DNA of 64,000 nt from Bacteroidota bacterium (lineage in GTDB: Bacteria > Bacteroidota > Rhodothermia > Rhodothermales > Rubricoccaceae). Both the position numbers and the translations under genes were made by a program. The notes under the pieces were generated by a model. The model did not search any database. It saw only the letters and a program-made list of their open reading frames with translations, and was not told the DNA's origin. Below, in pieces: positions 42,642 through 52,806 of the stretch. Within the stretch, counting starts at the first letter, position 1, and the number at the start of each line of letters is the position of its first letter. The DNA lies in NCBI GenBank assembly GCA_039821555.1, contig JBCBNX010000003.1, forward strand, positions 248,001 to 312,000, read 5' to 3'.

Positions 42642-43505
42642 GTGTTCCTCGCGCTCGACCTCGGCAACTCGTCGGCGAAAGTCGGCCTCTTCGACGCGGG
42701 CGCGTTGCCCGAGGCAGAGCCGGTGTGCACGTTCTCGCTCAAGAGCCTCTCGGCAGCTAAGCTCGAAACGGCCCTGTCGCGCGTCGACGTGTCGCCCGAC
42801 GCCATCGGTGCTGCGGGGCTCTGCTCGGTGGTGCCGAAGCAGACGGTGCGCGCCACGGAGGCCGTCGAGGCGGTGTGCGGCGTGACGCCGGTGGTCGTGC
42901 GTGCGGACGCGCCGCTGCCGATCGGCATGGCCTACGAAACCCCGCACACGCTCGGGGCCGACCGCATCGCAGCCGCAGCGGCCGCGCACGTCCTGCATGG
43001 CCGCGACGAGGCAGGCCTCGCCCGGCCCACCCTCGTCATTGATGCCGGGACGGCGGTGACCATGGAGGTGGTCGATGCCGCCGGGACGTACCTCGGCGGG
43101 GCCATCCTGCCCGGCTTGCGGCTGCAGCGCTCGGCGCTCGCGCGCGGGACGGCGCAACTCCCCGCCGTGCCCCCCGTAGCGCCGCCTTCTGCCATCGGCA
43201 CCTCGACCACGACGGCTCTGCAAGCCGGGATCGTCCTCGGCCTGATCGGCGCACTCGACGGGCTGCTTGCCCGCGCGACCGACGAGTTGGACCGCGAACG
43301 CGCGGGCGGCCCCGTAGTCGCAGGCAGCCCCGTGGTCGCAGGCAGCCCCGTGGTCACAGGTGTTCCTGTGGTCACAGGTGTTCCTGTGGTCATAGCCACG
43401 GGCGGCAGCGCACCGCTGCTCGCGCGCCACCTCGATCGCATCGATGTCCTCGCGCCGCACCTCGTCCTGCAGGGCGTTCGCCTGCTGACGGCCCCCTCGT
43501 CTTGA
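42642..43505 (+). CDS. coaX: Type III pantothenate kinase
   Basis: A 287-residue CoaX that phosphorylates pantothenate, the first step of coenzyme A synthesis. The nucleotide motif is ALDLGNSSAKVGLF, with TLGADRIAAAAAAH and VIDAGTAVTMEVVDAAGTYLGGAILPGL in the usual places. The GTG at 42642 is chosen as start because the first strand (FLALDLGNS) follows directly; an upstream GTG at 42588 would add residues encoded by an 8-bp tandem repeat. Before the final VIATGG strand the protein holds an unusual Gly/Pro/Val run encoded by in-frame 18-bp repeats (43308-43394). This lengthens a surface linker and is not usual for the family. Confidence 0.93.
   Translation: MFLALDLGNSSAKVGLFDAGALPEAEPVCTFSLKSLSAAKLETALSRVDVSPDAIGAAGLCSVVPKQTVRATEAVEAVCGVTPVVVRADAPLPIGMAYETPHTLGADRIAAAAAAHVLHGRDEAGLARPTLVIDAGTAVTMEVVDAAGTYLGGAILPGLRLQRSALARGTAQLPAVPPVAPPSAIGTSTTTALQAGIVLGLIGALDGLLARATDELDRERAGGPVVAGSPVVAGSPVVTGVPVVTGVPVVIATGGSAPLLARHLDRIDVLAPHLVLQGVRLLTAPSS
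43308..43394. repeat. In-frame 18-bp repeats inside coaX
   Basis: One 15-bp and four 18-bp units encode GPVVA, GSPVVA, GSPVVT, GVPVVT and GVPVVI. The middle units change as pairs (GGCAGCCCCGTGGTC and GGTGTTCCTGTGGTC), which suggests separate duplications. All keep the frame. Confidence 0.85.
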
Positions 43506-43528
43506 TTCGAGCCGCTTTCCATCGCCAC

Positions 43529-43598
43529 TTCCTCATCGCTGCTTTTCTATCGCTGCTTTTCTATCGCTGCTTCCTCATCGCTGCTTCCTCATCGCTGC
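43529..43598. repeat. Five 14-bp tandem repeats abutting the TPR gene start
   Basis: Units of TTCCTCATCGCTGC (with a TTTTCTATCGCTGC variant in the second and third) occupy exactly 43529-43598, and the ATG follows at 43600. The array forms the whole pyrimidine-rich leader of the gene. Confidence 0.88.
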
Positions 43599-43599
43599 C

Positions 43600-44565
43600 A
43601 TGCACCGATTACTCCTCCTCGCGGCCCTCCTACTTCCCGCCGCCGCCCTCGCACAGGACGACGACCAGACCCCGACGGACCCGAGCGACGCGCTGATGCA
43701 AGCCCGAGCCACCTACAACGACGGCAACTACGAGGCGTGTGCGCGGAGCTATGCCGCCGCCATCGACCTTGGCGTGGTCAACGAGGGCGTTGCCTACAAT
43801 GCCGCCTGCTGCTTCGCGCTCGCGGGCGACACCGAGCAGGCCTTCGTCTACCTCCAGCAGTCGCTCGATGCGGGCTGGCGCGACACCGAAAAAATGCTGG
43901 CCGACAGCGACCTCGACACGCTCCACGACGACCCGCGCTGGACCGAGGCCGTCGCCGCAGCCGAGGCCAACTTCGCGGCCTATGCCTCGACGATTAATCG
44001 GGAGCTGATGGAGATGCACGCCGCTGACCAGAACGAACGGCACGCCCTCATGCGCGGCGAGCTGACCTGGGACGTGGTCGGCCCCAACGACGACCGCCGA
44101 CGGGCGCGGGTCTACGAGATGGCGGAGGCGGGCGAGATCGTAGCCGCCGCCGACTACTTCCACGCGGCGATGATCTTCCAGCACGGGCGCGACTCGACGG
44201 ACTACCGCAATGCCCGCGACTTCGCACAGCGCGCGTTCGAACTCGATCCCACGCACAGCACGGCCTCCTGGCTGATCGCCGCCGCCACCGACCGCTACCT
44301 CTGGAGCATCGACCAGCCGCAGGTCTACGGCACGCAAACCACGAAGGACGACGACGGCCGCTGGACCATCCAACCCCTTGACGACGACGGTGTGACGGAA
44401 GAAGAACGGGCAGCCCGCGGGGTGTCGCTCCAGGGCGCCTACGACCGCGTTGCGCGGATGAATGCGCAGCTCGACGCTGAGGCCGCAGAGTCGGCCGGGC
44501 CTAGCGAGGACGACGCCTCCAGCGACGAAGCCGAGCCCGCCACCGCGGACGAGCGCGACCGCTAG
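43600..44565 (+). CDS. Exported tetratricopeptide-repeat protein
   Basis: A 321-residue protein with a signal peptide (MHRLLLLAALLLPAAALAQ) and TPR-like helical pairs: MQARATYNDGNYEACARSYAAAIDLG, then VAYNAACCFALAGDTEQAFVYLQQSLDAGW, then RNARDFAQRAFELDPTHSTASWLIAA. The spacing DPRW and the two-helix repeats suggest a periplasmic scaffold. The acidic C-terminal tail (SEDDASSDEAEPATADERD) is probably disordered. No catalytic motif is seen. It converges with udk, leaving only seven bases between stop codons. Confidence 0.8.
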   Translation: MHRLLLLAALLLPAAALAQDDDQTPTDPSDALMQARATYNDGNYEACARSYAAAIDLGVVNEGVAYNAACCFALAGDTEQAFVYLQQSLDAGWRDTEKMLADSDLDTLHDDPRWTEAVAAAEANFAAYASTINRELMEMHAADQNERHALMRGELTWDVVGPNDDRRRARVYEMAEAGEIVAAADYFHAAMIFQHGRDSTDYRNARDFAQRAFELDPTHSTASWLIAAATDRYLWSIDQPQVYGTQTTKDDDGRWTIQPLDDDGVTEEERAARGVSLQGAYDRVARMNAQLDAEAAESAGPSEDDASSDEAEPATADERDR

Positions 44566-44572
44566 CCCGCGT

Positions 44573-45199
44573 CTACGAACCTGCGTCTTCGTCGAGCAGC
44601 GTCTGTACGCGGGCCACCATCATGTCGATGGCGACCTGATTCCGACCGCCGCGCGGGATGATCACGTCGGCGTGCCGCTTCGAGGGCTCCACGAACTCGC
44701 GGTGCATCGGGCGGACGTAGTGGGTGTACTGCGCGAGCACGCTCTCGACGGAGCGCCCGCGCTCGGCCATGTCGCGGCGGAGGCGGCGGATGAGCCGCAC
44801 GTCGGCCTCGGCGTCTACGAAAATCTTGATGTCCATGCGGGCGCGCAGGTCGGGCTCGGCGAGCACCAGGATGCCCTCGACGATGATGACCGGCAGCGGC
44901 TCCACGCCCACGGTCTCGGCGCGGCGCGTGTGTGCGGTGAAGTCGTAGGTCGGCTTGGCGATGGTCTCGCCTGCGCGCAGCAGGTCGAGGTGCTGCACCA
45001 TGAGGTCGGTTTCGAGCGCGTCGGGGTGGTCGAAGTTGAACGCGGCGCGCTCGTCGGGCGGGAGGTGACTGAGGTCGCGGTAGTAGGCGTCGTGGTCGAG
45101 CAGGGCGATGCGGCGCGGCCCGAAGGCCTCCACGATGCGGCGCTGCACCGTCGTCTTGCCCGACCCCGAGCCCCCCGCGATGCCGATGACGACAGACAT
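44573..45199 (-). CDS. udk: Uridine kinase
   Basis: A 208-residue uridine/cytidine kinase for pyrimidine salvage. The P-loop GIAGGSGSGKTTVQRRI lies at the N-terminus. LLDHDAYYRDLSHLPPDERAAFNFDHPDA is the characteristic substrate loop, followed by IIVEGILVLAEPDLRARMDIKIFVDAEADVRLIRR. The start at 45199 (MSVVIGIAGG) is chosen because the P-loop strand follows; an extension to 45253 adds only a proline/leucine-rich stretch. It is divergent from the M48 peptidase gene. Confidence 0.96.
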   Translation of the reverse strand: MSVVIGIAGGSGSGKTTVQRRIVEAFGPRRIALLDHDAYYRDLSHLPPDERAAFNFDHPDALETDLMVQHLDLLRAGETIAKPTYDFTAHTRRAETVGVEPLPVIIVEGILVLAEPDLRARMDIKIFVDAEADVRLIRRLRRDMAERGRSVESVLAQYTHYVRPMHREFVEPSKRHADVIIPRGGRNQVAIDMMVARVQTLLDEDAGS

Positions 45200-45396
45200 A
45201 GACGAGGCTAGAGGCAGAGGTGGGGCCGGAAGGTAGCCCGGACGAAGAGGCACGCGCGCACGAATCTTTGCTTGGAGAACCAGGCCGGCGCCCCTTATCC
45301 TCGGCGTCGTTATTGGTAACGACTAGGGGATTCCACCACACGGGCGCCCCAGTCAGCTTGTTCGAGCGGTTCCCTTCACCCTCCTCGCCCCCTCGT

Positions 45397-46707
45397 ATGC
45401 CTGCGCGCCTTGTCGGCTTCGGCTGCATCCTTGCCCTTATGTTCTCCCTCGGCTGCAGGGGCTCTGAGCGCCTCACCGAACCCACGGAGATCGCCGTCCC
45501 GCCCGGCCTGACCGAGTCCGAGGCCAAGCTCTGGCGCATGAGCGGCCACGAGACGCAGGCTATCCAGCGCACCGGCTTGCTCTACCAAGACCCCGAGGTC
45601 ACGGCCTACGTGCAGGCCCTCGGCGAGCGGATGGTCCCGGCCCAGCCCGGTCCGGCCACGTACGAGTTTCACGTGCTGCTCGACCCGGAGGCCAACGCCT
45701 TCGCCTTCCCGGACGGGACGATCTACGTGCATCTCGGGCTCCTGTCGCTGCTGGAGAGCGAAGCGCAACTTGCGCACGTCCTTGCCCACGAGGTTGTCCA
45801 CGTGGAAGCACGGCACTCCGTCAAGCAGTACGACAACCAGCAGAGTGTTGTCGGGACCACGCAGGTGCTCAGCCTGGCCGCGGCCATCGGATTCGGCTCC
45901 ATGGGCACTGCAGCGGCGGGGCTGTTCAACGTGGCCTCGCAGTTGAGTCTTGGACTGACCGCCAGCATCGCCGTGAGTGGGTACAGCCGCGAGGCTGAGC
46001 GCGAGGCTGACGTACGCGCCATTGGTCGCATCGCTGCGGAGGGGTACGATCCGTGTGCCAGCGCCGAGACGTTTACGCTGCTCCTGCGCGAGTACGACGA
46101 CCCGGACGCCGTGGCTTCCTTTGTCTACGCGAGCCACCCCCGCCTCAAGGAACGCCAAGCCTACAGCACCGAGGAAGCGGAGGCTCGTGGCACGGCCTGC
46201 GCTCTTCCCGACGACTCGACGGCGACGGCCGTCCCTGACACCGCCTATGCCCGCCTCATGCGCGGCGTGCGCGCCGACCAGGTCGAGCTGTGGATCCGCT
46301 CGGAGCAGTACGACCGCGCCATCGACCAGGCCGACCGCCTCCTCGACCTCGACGACGCCAACGCGCCGCTCTGGTACTGGCGCGCCGAGGCCATCCGCCA
46401 GCCCTACGGCGACGCTGCCCCTAGCGACTCCGTGACGACCGAGCTAGAGGAGCACTACCGCTACGCGCTCGACCTCGACCCCTCGCTGGCGATCGCGCAC
46501 CGGAGCCTGGGGGCGCTCTACGAGGCGCGCGGCGACACCGACGCCGCGGCCGACGCCTACGAGCAGTACCTCGCCACGGCCTCGCGGCCCCGCGACCGCC
46601 GCTTCATCCAGCACCGCATCGACACGCTACGCCCCACTGCGCCTGCAGACGCAACGACATCGCCCGGCGAAGCGGAGCCCTCGTCTTCAGGCGACGAACA
46701 AGACTGA
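45397..46707 (+). CDS. M48 family metallopeptidase lipoprotein with TPR tail
   Basis: A 436-residue lipoprotein; lipobox FSLGC puts the lipidated Cys at 20. The zinc site is HEVVH (131-135), with the third ligand expected in SREAEREADVRAI. The peptidase part ends with SHPRLKERQA. A TPR-like C-terminal part (LDLDPSLAIAHRSLGALYEARGDTDAAADAYEQYL) follows, as in periplasmic BepA-type proteases that survey outer-membrane proteins. That role is inferred. The ATG at 45397 follows a C/T-rich leader (CTTCACCCTCCTCGCCC). It is followed after 37 bases by a second lipoprotein gene, probably co-transcribed. Confidence 0.93.
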   Translation: MPARLVGFGCILALMFSLGCRGSERLTEPTEIAVPPGLTESEAKLWRMSGHETQAIQRTGLLYQDPEVTAYVQALGERMVPAQPGPATYEFHVLLDPEANAFAFPDGTIYVHLGLLSLLESEAQLAHVLAHEVVHVEARHSVKQYDNQQSVVGTTQVLSLAAAIGFGSMGTAAAGLFNVASQLSLGLTASIAVSGYSREAEREADVRAIGRIAAEGYDPCASAETFTLLLREYDDPDAVASFVYASHPRLKERQAYSTEEAEARGTACALPDDSTATAVPDTAYARLMRGVRADQVELWIRSEQYDRAIDQADRLLDLDDANAPLWYWRAEAIRQPYGDAAPSDSVTTELEEHYRYALDLDPSLAIAHRSLGALYEARGDTDAAADAYEQYLATASRPRDRRFIQHRIDTLRPTAPADATTSPGEAEPSSSGDEQD

Positions 46708-46744
46708 CCGCTTTCCCCTCCTCCCGATTCACCCACCACACGCC

Positions 46745-47485
46745 ATGCGTTTTCTCACCCTTCTCGCCGCGCTGAGCCTCGTCGTTGTCTCGACCGGCTG
46801 CGGCACCACGGTTCGCACCAGCGAGCGCTACGAGAGCGTGCGCGAAGACATCCGCCTCGTCGCCCCAATGCCCGTCGAGGCCACCTACTTCCTGCGCACC
46901 GCCACCGTCACAGAGCCCGCCCCTGAACTCGACGCCGAGTTTGCGGTGGTCGTTCTCGAAGCGCTAAACGGCGCCCTCGAAGAGACGCGCTTCTTCGGCA
47001 TCCCGGTCGTGCTGACGGACAGCATGCTCGTCGCCGACCAGGAGTTGGCTCTCGACCTGACACGCGCCCGCGAGGCCTTCGGGGCCGCCGCTGACAGCCT
47101 CCGCGACACGAAGGAGAAGGTGCTCACCCTGCAACTCAACCCCGAGGTCGGCATGTTCGCCGACATGGCGGAGAACGAGACGGACTACCTGCTCTTCGCC
47201 CGGGCCACGGGCTACGGATCGTCCGGCGGGGCCGTGGCGCGTGACGTGGCCGTCGCGGCCGTGACGGGAATCCTGTTCGGGGCCGTCGGCAGCTCGCAGA
47301 CCAAGGGCGTCCTGCTGGAGCTCGCCATCGTCGACGCCAACACGACGGAGGTGCTCTTCTACAACCGCAACAAGGAGAGCGAGAGTGGCTACAACCCGCT
47401 CGACGTGGAGTCGGTCGAGCGGCTATGCATGCGGCTGCTCGAACCCGTCCACGGGCGCGTGCGCCATCGTACGAGCCGACGCTAA
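46745..47485 (+). CDS. Hypothetical lipoprotein
   Basis: A 246-residue lipoprotein (MRFLTLLAALSLVVVSTGC, lipidated Cys at 19). The body alternates beta and alpha sequence with a glycine/alanine-rich membrane-like or amphipathic stretch (GGAVARDVAVAAVTGILFGAVGS) near residue 170. The style LRTATVTEPAPELDAEFAVVVLEALN and LLELAIVDANTTEVLFYNR recalls CsgG/LpoB-like periplasmic lipoproteins, but I would not assign it. It is on the same strand after the M48 gene. Confidence 0.75.
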   Translation: MRFLTLLAALSLVVVSTGCGTTVRTSERYESVREDIRLVAPMPVEATYFLRTATVTEPAPELDAEFAVVVLEALNGALEETRFFGIPVVLTDSMLVADQELALDLTRAREAFGAAADSLRDTKEKVLTLQLNPEVGMFADMAENETDYLLFARATGYGSSGGAVARDVAVAAVTGILFGAVGSSQTKGVLLELAIVDANTTEVLFYNRNKESESGYNPLDVESVERLCMRLLEPVHGRVRHRTSRR

Positions 47486-47577
47486 GGCGTTTGCGGCTCG
47501 GCAGAGTGCGAGGCCCCGGCAGGGTAAGGAGACCATCGCGTAGCTTCGGCGGCCTTCCCCACTCCGCCCGCCGTCCT

Positions 47578-49503
47578 ATGCCCCTCGCGCGCCTCGCTCT
47601 TCTAGTTGCCTTACTCGGAGCGCCTGCCGCGCTCGCACAACCCACCCTGCAGGCGACGCTGCCTGACTCCGTCGTGGTGACTGCCACGCGTGGGCCGGTC
47701 TCGGCTCAGCAAACGGGCCGCGTCGTGCAGGTGGTGACCGCAGCCGAGATCGCAGCGCTGCCGGTGCGCTCGGTGGACGAACTGGTGCGCTTCGTGGGCG
47801 GCGTGGAGACGCAGACGCGCGGCGGCTTCGGCGCCCAGAGCGACTTCACGCTGCGCGGAGCCACGTTCGGCGGCACGCTGCTCTTGATTGATGGGGTCCG
47901 CTTCAACGACCCGATGACCGGGCACTTCCTGAGCGACCTCCCGCTGCCGCTCGCCGAGATCGCCCGCGTGGAGGTGCTGCGGGGCCCAGCCGCGGCCGTC
48001 TACGGCCCTGACGCGCTCGGCGGCGTGATCCACCTGCTCACGCACACCGGCCTCGGCGACCGCGCCGACGCGCAGGCCGCCTCCGGCTCGTTCAGCGACG
48101 ACGCCACGCGCTTCCTCGAACTCGGCGCGCGCACCGCGACGGAGCGGACCACCTTCAGCCTCGCCGTGGACGACGCCCGCACCGACGGCGATGCCGTGCT
48201 CGCCGCGGACGGCACCGCGATCGTGGGGTCGGACGGGCCCGTGCGCACCGACCTCGACCGCCGCGCCGCCTCAGCCGCGATGCACCTCGATCTCAGCGAG
48301 GCGACCACGCTCTACGCCCGCCTCGGCGGCGACCGCCGCGACTTCGGGGCCACCCAGTTCTACACGCCCTTCGCCAGCGACACCGCCCGCGAGGCGACGA
48401 GCACAACCTGGGCGCACGTCCGCCTCCGTAGCACCGGCCGCACGACCTGGACCGCGCATCTCGCCGGTCGGCTGCACGGCGACACCTACACCTTCTTTCC
48501 CAGCCTCGCGCCGAACGAGCACGACACGTATCGCGGCCTCGCCTCGGTCTACGCGGCGCGCGACCTCACGCCAGCGCTCCGCCTCACAGCGGGTGCGAAC
48601 GCCGACCTGCGGGGCATCGAGAGCAACAACCAGGGCGACCACCGGGATGGCGCGGCGGGCGTCTTCGCGCAGGCGCTCTGGCTCGCGGCTCCGAGCGTCA
48701 CGCTCACTGCCGCCGCGCGCCTCGACTACGACGCAGGCTTCGGGTGGGAGCCGACGCCGTCGCTGAGCGCGGCCTGGACGCCGACCTCGCTCGTGACCGT
48801 GCGTGGGGCTGTGGCCCGTGCCGTCCGCGCGCCGAGCTACGTCGAGCGCTACTTCAACACGCTCAGCCCGCGGCCCGACGGCAACCTCGGCAATCCCGAC
48901 CTGCGCGCCGAGCGCGCCTGGAACGCCGAGGCCGGCGTCGACCTTGCGCCGTTGCCCGGCCTGGCGCTCCGCGCGACCGGCTTCTGGCGCCGCACCGACG
49001 ACCTCATCGACTTCGCCAAGCTCACGCCGGACGCCACGTTCTTCCTCGCGCAGAACGTACTCGCCGTCACCACGCTCGGCCTCGACCTAGACGCTGAGGT
49101 GCGCCGTCCGCTACGCTCCGACCTCGGTGCAGGCTTCGTAACCGGAGCCGTCGGCTATACCCTCATCGACGCAGCGCTCGACGGCGAGGTGGCAGGCGCG
49201 ACGTATAAGTATGCACTCACGAACGCGCGGCACCACGTGCGCGGCCAGGTCGCGGTGCGGCTCGGCGGGGCGTCGCTCGGCGTGCAGGCGCTCTGGAAGG
49301 AGCGGCCCGACGGGGAGACGTATGCGGTGGCGCACCTGAAGGGCGGCTACGACTGGCGGCTCCCGCTCGCGGCGGAGGGCCTGCGTCTCGGCGTCTTCGC
49401 GGAACTGCACAACGTGTTCGACGAGCGCTACGCCGAGGTCTTCGGCGCGCCGATGCCTCGCCGACGTCTGCTCGGCGGCCTGCGCCTCGGGCTTGGAATG
49501 TGA
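47578..49503 (+). CDS. TonB-dependent outer-membrane receptor (BtuB-like)
   Basis: A 641-residue receptor with signal peptide (MPLARLALLVALLGAPAALAQ) and a TonB box region (PDSVVVTATRG). The plug domain has SVDELVRFVGGVETQTRGG, FTLRGATFGGTLLLIDGVRFND and VEVLRGPAAAVYGPDALGGVIHL. A 22-strand barrel follows, ending ...RRRLLGGLRLGLGM. The short length and plug style are like vitamin B12 (BtuB) or similar small-ligand receptors rather than SusC. No cobalamin riboswitch is visible in the 90 bases upstream, so the ligand is open. The start at 47578 fits the signal peptide; a longer frame runs into the previous gene. Confidence 0.93.
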   Translation: MPLARLALLVALLGAPAALAQPTLQATLPDSVVVTATRGPVSAQQTGRVVQVVTAAEIAALPVRSVDELVRFVGGVETQTRGGFGAQSDFTLRGATFGGTLLLIDGVRFNDPMTGHFLSDLPLPLAEIARVEVLRGPAAAVYGPDALGGVIHLLTHTGLGDRADAQAASGSFSDDATRFLELGARTATERTTFSLAVDDARTDGDAVLAADGTAIVGSDGPVRTDLDRRAASAAMHLDLSEATTLYARLGGDRRDFGATQFYTPFASDTAREATSTTWAHVRLRSTGRTTWTAHLAGRLHGDTYTFFPSLAPNEHDTYRGLASVYAARDLTPALRLTAGANADLRGIESNNQGDHRDGAAGVFAQALWLAAPSVTLTAAARLDYDAGFGWEPTPSLSAAWTPTSLVTVRGAVARAVRAPSYVERYFNTLSPRPDGNLGNPDLRAERAWNAEAGVDLAPLPGLALRATGFWRRTDDLIDFAKLTPDATFFLAQNVLAVTTLGLDLDAEVRRPLRSDLGAGFVTGAVGYTLIDAALDGEVAGATYKYALTNARHHVRGQVAVRLGGASLGVQALWKERPDGETYAVAHLKGGYDWRLPLAAEGLRLGVFAELHNVFDERYAEVFGAPMPRRRLLGGLRLGLGM

Positions 49504-51243
<1,740 letters not shown>

Positions 51244-51245
51244 GA

Positions 51246-51331
51246 AGTCTTTCAGTTTTGCAGTGGTTCAGTGTTTCGGTAGGGCTACCCACTGAGACAC
51301 TGGAGTACTGAACCACCGACACACTGCAACC
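51246..51331. repeat. Hairpin-rich spacer between atpD and atpC
   Basis: TTGCAGTG, GTTCAGT and nearby segments pair with ACTGAAC and CACTGCAA about 50 bases later. The whole spacer therefore can fold into one long imperfect hairpin. It might modulate the atpD:atpC ratio, which is inference. Confidence 0.5.
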
Positions 51332-51332
51332 G

Positions 51333-51737
51333 ATGAGTTTGCTCGTAGAGATCGTGTCCCCAGACGGCGCGGCGTTTCGCGGCGAAGCTGACCGCTTCCG
51401 CGCGCCGGGCGTCGAGGGCGCGTTCGAGATCCTGACCGGCCACGCGCCGATGCTGGCCGCCACGGGCGTCGGCCCCGTCTACATCACCCTCGCGGGCGGT
51501 GAGAAGGTGGTCTACGCCACCAGCGGCGGCTTCGTGGAAGTCCTCGACAACCACGTGATCATGCTCGCCGAGACGGCCGAGCCCGCCTCCGAGATCGACG
51601 TGGACCGCGCCCGCTCGGCCGAGCAGGCCGCGCAGGAGCGTCTCGCCGCCAGCACGTCGGCCGAAGAGCGCGAAGCCGCCCAGGCCGAGCTGGACAAGGC
51701 CCGCAACGCCCTCCGGGTAGGCATGGGACAGGTCTAG
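51333..51737 (+). CDS. atpC: F1F0 ATP synthase subunit epsilon
   Basis: A 134-residue subunit with the N-terminal beta-sandwich (LLVEIVSPDGAAFRGEADRFRAPGVEGAFEILTGHAPM) and the C-terminal helical pair (DVDRARSAEQAAQERLAASTSAEEREAAQAELDKARNALRV). It is normal in length and couples rotation to catalysis while restraining ATP hydrolysis. It is followed by a strong terminator, closing the atpDC unit. Confidence 0.96.
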   Translation: MSLLVEIVSPDGAAFRGEADRFRAPGVEGAFEILTGHAPMLAATGVGPVYITLAGGEKVVYATSGGFVEVLDNHVIMLAETAEPASEIDVDRARSAEQAAQERLAASTSAEEREAAQAELDKARNALRVGMGQV

Positions 51738-51782
51738 CGAGGTCGGAATTACGAAGGGAGAAGTTTGAAGTAGGCAACTGCT

Positions 51783-51838
51783 CAGGCTTTTCAGCCTGAA
51801 TCGAACGCCGAGGTACCGTGGGTGCCTCGGCGTTTTTT
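51783..51838 (+). terminator. Terminator pair after atpC
   Basis: A small hairpin CAGGCT-TTTC-AGCCTG (51783-51798) is followed by a 9-bp stem ACGCCGAGG/CCTCGGCGT (51805-51813 and 51825-51833) that runs into six T. The second is a textbook intrinsic terminator. Confidence 0.9.
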
Positions 51839-51854
51839 GATCGCGCTTTGCCCG

Positions 51855-51969
51855 GCTCCCCCCGTTCTCATCGCCTCCGCGTCTGCCGACGCTCCGCTCT
51901 TCGAACTGTCCCCCTCAAGTTTGAGGGGGACAGCTTGTGCGCCGTCGCAGGCGTACAAGCGGGGGGAGC
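51855..51969. repeat. Palindromic dispersed element, copy 4
   Basis: A 115-bp unit with termini GCTCCCCCCG (51855-51864) and CGGGGGGAGC (51960-51969). The central hairpin at 51906-51933 has arms CTGTCCCCCTCAA. A second stem GCTTGTGCGCC/GGCGTACAAGC follows at 51933-51960. It lies between atpC and the DsbA-like gene. Confidence 0.85.
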
Positions 51970-52009
51970 GTAGACAAGCACAGTGACCTCCATCCCGCAG
52001 AAAGGGAAC

Positions 52010-52669
52010 TCACGCCACCAGATCCGCTACCACGCGCTGGAGCGTGGCGTCGAGTTGCTCGAAGGGGACGTAGCCGGGCGCGACGCGGAAGAGTTGGCCG
52101 CCGGTCGTGACGAAAACGTTCGGGAAGCCCTGCACACCGAGGCGGCTGGCAAGCGCGAACTCAGCCTCGGTCTGCGCGGCGACTTCGGGATCGTCGAGCT
52201 TGGCTGCGAAGTCGTCCCCGTCGAGGCCGAAGTCGGTGGCGACCTGCGCATAGGTGGACGGCTCGGCGGGCGGTAGGCCGTCGTAGTAGACCGCCCGCTG
52301 GAGCGCGTGAGCGAAGGCGACCTGCTCGGTGCCGTCGGCATCGGCGGGCTGCGTGGCCTTGAAGGCCGTGAGCGCGCGGCTCGGCGGGATCGAGGTGAAG
52401 AGCGCCGTACCCTCGGCCATGGTGCCGTTCAAGAATGCGTCGCCAAAGGTGACGCCGCTGCGCTCCTCGACCTGCTTGTAGGCGTGAGAAATGTAGCCCG
52501 CCACCTCGCCGATGGGACCAATCCGGTCGCCGCGCACCATGCCGCCCGAGAGCACCTCGAAGTCGAACGTGTCGGCGTAGGTCTCGGCGACGCGCTGCAT
52601 GACGGGGCCGAAGCCGTAGCACCACCCGCAGAGGGCGTCGTAGACGTAGAGCAGTGTGGGACGGGACAT
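52010..52669 (-). CDS. DsbA-family thioredoxin-fold protein (FrnE-like)
   Basis: A 219-residue protein starting at 52669 (MSRPTLLYVYDALCGWCYGFGPVMQ). The active site is CGWC, and the rest has the helical insertion of DsbA/2-hydroxychromene-isomerase-like proteins, with the cis-proline loop near GVQGFPNVFV. No signal peptide is present, so it is probably cytoplasmic, in line with FrnE-type oxidoreductases. Disulfide exchange is expected; the partner is unknown. It is divergent from sbtA, with a pyrimidine-rich leader on the other side. Confidence 0.9.
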   Translation of the reverse strand: MSRPTLLYVYDALCGWCYGFGPVMQRVAETYADTFDFEVLSGGMVRGDRIGPIGEVAGYISHAYKQVEERSGVTFGDAFLNGTMAEGTALFTSIPPSRALTAFKATQPADADGTEQVAFAHALQRAVYYDGLPPAEPSTYAQVATDFGLDGDDFAAKLDDPEVAAQTEAEFALASRLGVQGFPNVFVTTGGQLFRVAPGYVPFEQLDATLQRVVADLVA

Positions 52670-52806
52670 GAGGGCGAGCCGGAGAGACGAGGAAACGGGG
52701 AAGGCTACGCCTGCCTCTTCGTTCCCGTTTCTCGACGCCCACTTCTCACTTCTCACCTCCTGCTTCCTACTTTCCATTGCACCTCCCACCCCGCTAGTCG
52801 TTTGCG

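Noticed and set aside
43308..43394. Repeats that might suggest a CRISPR-like array
   Set aside because: The units are contiguous with no spacers, in frame within coaX, and no cas genes are present. The Cas4-like nuclease in the island is part of a helicase.
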